Assembly: GCA_964558395.1 (NCBI GenBank)
Contig: CAZLDS010000002.1
Location: 1-64,000 of the forward strand
Direction: 5' to 3'
Length of the DNA: 64,000 nucleotides
Source of the DNA: CSP1-5 sp964558395
Lineage (GTDB): Bacteria; Methylomirabilota; Methylomirabilia; Methylomirabilales; CSP1-5
Part shown: piece after piece, positions 60,506-64,000 of the stretch
Numbering within the stretch: position 1 is the first letter of the stretch
Layout: the number at the start of each line of letters is the position of its first letter
Position numbers and translations under genes: made by a program
The notes under the pieces: model-generated
Told to the model about the DNA's origin: nothing
The model's database searches: none
The model's input: the letters and a program-made list of their open reading frames with translations, nothing else

Positions 60506-60605
60506 NNNNNNNNNNNNNNNNNNNNNNNNNNNNNNNNNNNNNNNNNNNNNNNNNNNNNNNNNNNNNNNNNNNNNNNNNNNNNNNNNNNNNNNNNNNNNNN
60601 NNNNN
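60506..60605. other. Assembly gap of exactly 100 N
   Basis: A run of 100 N, a conventional scaffold placeholder, so true distance is unknown. Both sides carry the same 55 bases, so the real sequence may have no gap and one copy of the repeat. Confidence 0.95.
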
Positions 60606-60660
60606 CGCGGTTAAAGATCATAGAGCTGTGAACCGGTGAACAGTGAACTGAACTAGGGGG
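60606..60660 (+). repeat. 55-bp end repeat, right copy
   Basis: Exact copy of 60451-60505. The stop codon of the following reverse-strand gene (60653-60655) lies inside it. Confidence 0.9.
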
Positions 60661-61873
60661 GGAAGGCGGCGCTGCAGAAGCTCACGACCCCCTGAGGATC
60701 GGACGCCTGGCCGTAATGGAGAAGCTTCCCGGTTTGCCCTCTCACGCAGTGAAGCAGCGCATAGATGGGAGGGAGTCCACAGATGCGGCGGCGATCTCCG
60801 TCTCGGCTGACGGCGCGAAAGAACCCTTCAGGGTCACCGGTAACCGCTGGTTCAAGCATCTGTCCATCCTCGTCCTCGATCCATTGGAGCAGCTGACGAG
60901 TCCTGGAACAGGAATCACCAAAGCGGGCACCCATGTGGGCCAGGTCGGCCCCGGCGATGAGGCAGGTGCGATCCTCCTGCGCGTGAAGGAGATCGCGCAG
61001 GGCCTCAAGGAAAGTGCGGACATCGGGATCATCCGAGGGGAGCCTTCCTTCAAGGACGCATTCGTGGAATGAACCACACAAGATCGGAAGAATGCGGAAG
61101 GGACGCTTTCCATCAAGAAGGTGCTGAAGCAGGATGACCTGGAATTCGATGGAATGCTCAGCCCGGTGGGCAATGTCGTCCACGGACGACGCGCCAGGAC
61201 AGCGCCGCCTCAATTCCTGGAACCAGTCGCGGTCTGTCCGCACCTGACCAAGCGGTGTCTCGAAATCCTTCCCGCAGAGCGCAAAGGGCCTAGTGGTTCC
61301 GGTATGCGCTGTTCCAAAGATGACGAATAGTTCGGCATCGGTGCGTTTTTCGAGTCCACGATAGGCCCACGCATATCCCACCGCTCCTCGCATGAAATCG
61401 ATATGCGGCGCGATCAGCGCCCGAAGGGAGCCTTCGGCACGATCGTCGTTCCCGGCCGGACCTTCGGGATGCCGCAGCATGTGGTCCAAGATCTGGCAAA
61501 GCTCGGATGGTTCCGAGGGATAGGACTTGCCCGCGAGAAAGGCGGGGCGGGTCCTGGCGTGCCGAAAACCTTCCTCAAGGGCTCCCCGGTATTTGGTAAA
61601 GCGATCATTCTCAAGAAAGAAGTGCTCATCGAGCGTGGCGATGAGGTGTTCCACCTTTTCCCGAAAGAGAAGCGCCGCGTGCCGACGGACGTACGCAGCC
61701 TGGATGTCGAGGATGGAATGGTTGCCGTCGAACTGGCGGAGGATATCCGCGGCCGCGAGGGGGACAAAGAGGATGGCCTCGGCGTAATGCGTTGGATCAC
61801 GGAGGCAGAGGACCTGCCTGCCGTCCACCTCCATAGGAAACGCCTCTACAGGCCTGAGTTTTGGATATTCCAT
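60653..61873 (-). CDS. MEMO-family protein (AmmeMemoRadiSam protein B) with PqqD-like N-terminus
   Basis: 406 residues. The first 110 resemble a PqqD/RRE-type peptide-binding domain (VPLAAADILRQFDGNHSILDIQAAYV, EKVEHLIATLDEHFFLEND). The rest is a MEMO domain: LRALIAPHIDFMRGAVGYAWAYRGL, FVIFGTAHTGTTRPFALCGKDFETPLG, HRAEHSIEFQVILLQHLL, ILPILCGSFH, GADLAHMGARFGD. Conserved His and Cys residues may bind metal. MEMO belongs to a group with AMMECR1 and a radical SAM enzyme; function unknown. It lies 11 bases after a radical SAM gene. Confidence 0.85.
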   Translation of the reverse strand: MEYPKLRPVEAFPMEVDGRQVLCLRDPTHYAEAILFVPLAAADILRQFDGNHSILDIQAAYVRRHAALLFREKVEHLIATLDEHFFLENDRFTKYRGALEEGFRHARTRPAFLAGKSYPSEPSELCQILDHMLRHPEGPAGNDDRAEGSLRALIAPHIDFMRGAVGYAWAYRGLEKRTDAELFVIFGTAHTGTTRPFALCGKDFETPLGQVRTDRDWFQELRRRCPGASSVDDIAHRAEHSIEFQVILLQHLLDGKRPFRILPILCGSFHECVLEGRLPSDDPDVRTFLEALRDLLHAQEDRTCLIAGADLAHMGARFGDSCSRTRQLLQWIEDEDGQMLEPAVTGDPEGFFRAVSRDGDRRRICGLPPIYALLHCVRGQTGKLLHYGQASDPQGVVSFCSAAFPP

Positions 61874-61884
61874 TGTGAGCCTGG

Positions 61885-62841
61885 TTAGGCACTACTGGGA
61901 TACTGGGACGAGGCGGGCGCCCATTGGCGTCCCTGGAAGGTCTCTCGTCGGTCGAGCTCTGCGTGGATCGCATTGAGCGCCTGCCACTTGCGGCGGGCCC
62001 ACTGCGGGGCGAGAAGGAGGTCCCGCGGTGGGTCCCCGGTGAGCCGATGGATCACCATGCCTGGCGGGAGCAGCTCGAGTACGTCGCAGACGGTCTCGAC
62101 GTATTCGATCATTGCCATCGGCCGATACTGTTCCTGGAGGTACATGTCAGCCAGCATCGTGTGTTTCAGCACATAGGTGAGATGGATTTTGATCCCGTCG
62201 AGGGGCAGGCCGGCGATCGCCCGCGCCGTTGCAAGCATGTCCGCCCTCGTCTCTCCTGGCAGGCCGAGCATGACGTGCGCGCAGGTATGGATCCCCCGCC
62301 CCGCGGTCCGGTGCAAGGCGTCAAGGAATTCCGCGAAGCCGTGGGCCCGGTTTACGCGCTCGAGCGTCCGGTCATGCATCGACTGCAGGCCGTATTCAAC
62401 GGACACGTAGGTCCGCTGCGTATACGTCTGGAGGATATCGAGGACTGGATCCGGGACACAGTCAGGCCGCGTCCCAATCACCAATCCGACGATGTCGTCA
62501 ACCGCGAGTGCCTCGTCATACAGTTGTGTAAGGGTCTCGGCGGGGGCGTACGTGTTCGTGTAGCGCTGGAAGTAAGCGAGAAACTTTTCCACCTTGTGCC
62601 GTTGGCGGAGAGAGGCCTTTCCCCGCTCGAGCTGCTCAGCAATCCTCGCTGTCCCCTGGGTGGAATGCCCCGAGCCCTGGTGGCAGAAGATGCACCCGCC
62701 GACCGCCTTGGTGCCGTCAAGGTTCGGACAGGTAAAGTGGGCATCCAAGGTAATCTTTTGAACGCGGCAGCCGAATTGTCGTTGGAGGAAGCCCCGGAGG
62801 TCGGTGTAGCGCTTGGTTTGTGTTGCCGAAGCTGATATCAT
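61885..62841 (-). CDS. Radical SAM protein, TIGR01212/YhcC family
   Basis: 318 residues: the start RYTDLRGFLQRQFGCRVQKITLDAHFTCPNLDGT and GGCIFCHQGSG hold the radical SAM cysteines in the C-x-n-C-x2-C layout of this family. TYVSVEYGLQSMHDRTLERVNRAHG and HVMLGLPGETRADMLATARAIAGLPLDGIKIHLTYVLKHT are also typical. The target is not established. It overlaps no gene but leads directly into the MEMO gene, an attractive partner. Confidence 0.9.
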   Translation of the reverse strand: MISASATQTKRYTDLRGFLQRQFGCRVQKITLDAHFTCPNLDGTKAVGGCIFCHQGSGHSTQGTARIAEQLERGKASLRQRHKVEKFLAYFQRYTNTYAPAETLTQLYDEALAVDDIVGLVIGTRPDCVPDPVLDILQTYTQRTYVSVEYGLQSMHDRTLERVNRAHGFAEFLDALHRTAGRGIHTCAHVMLGLPGETRADMLATARAIAGLPLDGIKIHLTYVLKHTMLADMYLQEQYRPMAMIEYVETVCDVLELLPPGMVIHRLTGDPPRDLLLAPQWARRKWQALNAIHAELDRRETFQGRQWAPASSQYPSSA

Positions 62842-62902
62842 GGCCGCTGTATATTAGCGCGGTCGCTTGTTGAATTGCAAGCCATCAGCTGTCGGCAACC
62901 TC

Positions 62903-62982
62903 AGGACTGAGCGATGAGGACTGAGGCTCAAACCTCAGCACTCAGTCCTCGGTCCTGTTCTCGAACTCAGTCCTCGGCACTG
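62903..62982 (+). repeat. 7-bp tandem repeat with inverted halves, GGACTGA type
   Basis: GGACTGA, GCGATGA, GGACTGA on the left, then the complement-sense CCTCAGC, ACTCAGT, CCTCGGT, and a third block CTCAGTCCTCGGCACTG. The left and middle blocks can pair as a hairpin. It fills the gap between the radical SAM gene and mnmG. Confidence 0.6.
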
Positions 62983-63016
62983 TGTGTAAATCGCGGACAG
63001 CTTTGGAGAATAAACG

Positions 63017-64000
63017 GTGCCCGACGACGCATATGACGTAATTGTGGTGGGGGCAGGACACGCCGGCTGCGAGGCCGCGTTGGTCTCAGCCCGTCTCGGC
63101 TGCCGGACCCTCCTGATTACGCTTGACCTCGATACCATTGCCGCCATGCCCTGTAGCCCGTCGATCGGTGGCACGGCGAAGGGACAGCTCGTCCGGGAGA
63201 TTGATGCGTTGGGGGGTGAGATGGCCCGGGTGACGGATCAGACCGGGCTGCAGTTCCGGATCCTGAATGCCTCGAAGGGCCCGGCGGTCCGGTCGTCTCG
63301 GGTCATGTGTGACAAGCGACAGTATCATCTGGCAATGCGCCGGGTCCTGGAAGCACAGGAAGGATTGGATCTCCGTCGGGCGAGAGGGGACCGGCTGATC
63401 GTCGAGAAAGGGCGGATCATCGGGCTCGTGGATCATGATGGGACCTTCTTCGGCGCCCGGGCCGTCCTGATCACCGCCGGGACATTTATGAGGGGACTCA
63501 TTCATGTCGGCTCGAAGAATCTCTCCGGCGGCCGGATGGGCGAGCAACCCTGCCATACCCTGTCCGACTCCCTCCGGGAGCTCGGCTTTGCGCTGGGTCG
63601 GTTTAAGACCGGGACGCCGCCCCGGCTGAGACGGGATTCTCTGAACTTTGCCCGCATGGAGCGGCAAGAGGGGGATGCGGAGCCGCGCCCCTTGTCCCAC
63701 GCTACCCCACGACTCGATCTCACGCAACTCCCCTGCTACATCACATACACCACGGCGAGGACCCACGAAATCATCCGGCGAAACCTCGACCGCTCGGCGC
63801 TGTACGGGGGAGCCATCAAGGGGACGGGGGCTCGGTATTGCCCTTCCCTGGAGGATAAGGTGGTCCGCTTTGGTGAGAAGGATCGGCACCAGGTGATCGT
63901 CCAAGCCGAGGGGCGCGACTCGGAGGTCTTTTATCCAGGTGGCCTGGGGAATAGCATGCCCTTTGACGTCCAGGCGGAGCTCGTGCACTCGGTGCCCGGG
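63017..64000 (+). CDS. mnmG: tRNA uridine-5-carboxymethylaminomethyl modification enzyme MnmG, N-terminal 328 residues
   Basis: An open frame begins with GTG at 63017, eight bases after GGAG, and runs to the window edge with no stop. The product starts MPDDAYDVIVVGAGHAGCEAALVSARLG (FAD motif). It continues TLDTIAAMPCSPSIGGTAKG-like LDLDTIAAMPCSPSIGGTAKG, SKGPAVRSSRVMCDK and AGTFMRGLIHVGSKNLSGGRMGEQ, all MnmG hallmarks. With MnmE it modifies the wobble uridine of several tRNAs. rsmG (gidB) might follow outside. Confidence 0.96.
   Translation, partial: MPDDAYDVIVVGAGHAGCEAALVSARLGCRTLLITLDLDTIAAMPCSPSIGGTAKGQLVREIDALGGEMARVTDQTGLQFRILNASKGPAVRSSRVMCDKRQYHLAMRRVLEAQEGLDLRRARGDRLIVEKGRIIGLVDHDGTFFGARAVLITAGTFMRGLIHVGSKNLSGGRMGEQPCHTLSDSLRELGFALGRFKTGTPPRLRRDSLNFARMERQEGDAEPRPLSHATPRLDLTQLPCYITYTTARTHEIIRRNLDRSALYGGAIKGTGARYCPSLEDKVVRFGEKDRHQVIVQAEGRDSEVFYPGGLGNSMPFDVQAELVHSVPG

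Overview
The window is 64 kb of GC-rich bacterial chromosome, almost fully coding, with housekeeping genes on both strands. It has no rRNA, tRNA, CRISPR array, phage or insertion sequence that I can recognise. Gene content and order (yebC-ruvC-ruvA-ruvB-DUF2905-spoIID-queA-tgt-yajC, CIRCE-controlled groESL, slt, coaBC, HD-GYP/HEAT pairs, Tat-exported binding proteins) suggest a free-living Gram-negative lineage related to Methylomirabilota (NC10) or Nitrospirota. That placement is inference from gene style and base composition. A run of 100 N at 60506-60605, flanked by an exact 55-bp repeat, shows that this is a draft or metagenome-derived scaffold.

Layout. 1-9.8 kb: the start of a CBS-domain gene, a type I-beta DAHP synthase gene (aroF), then a long + strand run for recombination (yebC, ruvCAB), envelope (DUF2905, spoIID), queuosine tRNA modification (queA, tgt) and yajC. 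9.8-13.6 kb: a polyamine/spermidine-type ABC transporter whose two permeases are fused in one ORF. 13.6-22 kb: a strongly self-complementary intergenic segment, two methyltransferase loci (one, rlmI, broken by an internal deletion), a TPR lipoprotein, a sirtuin, a bactofilin, alanine dehydrogenase and a split glutamine-dependent NAD synthetase. 21.4-27.6 kb: a HEAT/HD-GYP signalling group and priA. 27.9-37 kb: a HAD/GHMP-kinase/FAH operon, a CDGSH protein, UDG, coaBC, thiD, slt and mtnA. 37-43.3 kb: groESL under a perfect CIRCE, alr, three small proteins (one behind a textbook sigma-54 promoter), a methyltransferase and an inositol-phosphatase-like gene.

43.3-52.4 kb: a family-1 solute ABC transporter with a Tat-dependent binding protein and an aldehyde dehydrogenase in one operon, a divergent orphan oppDF pair, and a Tat-exported F420-dependent-reductase-like protein. 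52.7-57.3 kb: an accessory-looking cluster of exported and membrane proteins (FxLYD-like, two DoxX/DoxD-like, PsiE-like) ending in a threonine synthase; its 5' end is duplicated as a broken fragment 1.56 kb upstream. 57.8-60.4 kb: feoB plus a zinc-ribbon FeoA protein. After the gap come a PqqD-like/MEMO fusion, a YhcC-type radical SAM gene and the first 328 codons of mnmG.

Most worth a second look: the palindrome repeated one base after two unrelated stop codons; degenerate 7-bp tandem repeats in many intergenic regions; the 192-nt self-complementary segment at 13601-13792; an N-terminal domain shared by adjacent HD-GYP and HEAT genes; a NucS-like protein that has lost its catalytic motif; and the sigma-54-driven membrane microprotein.
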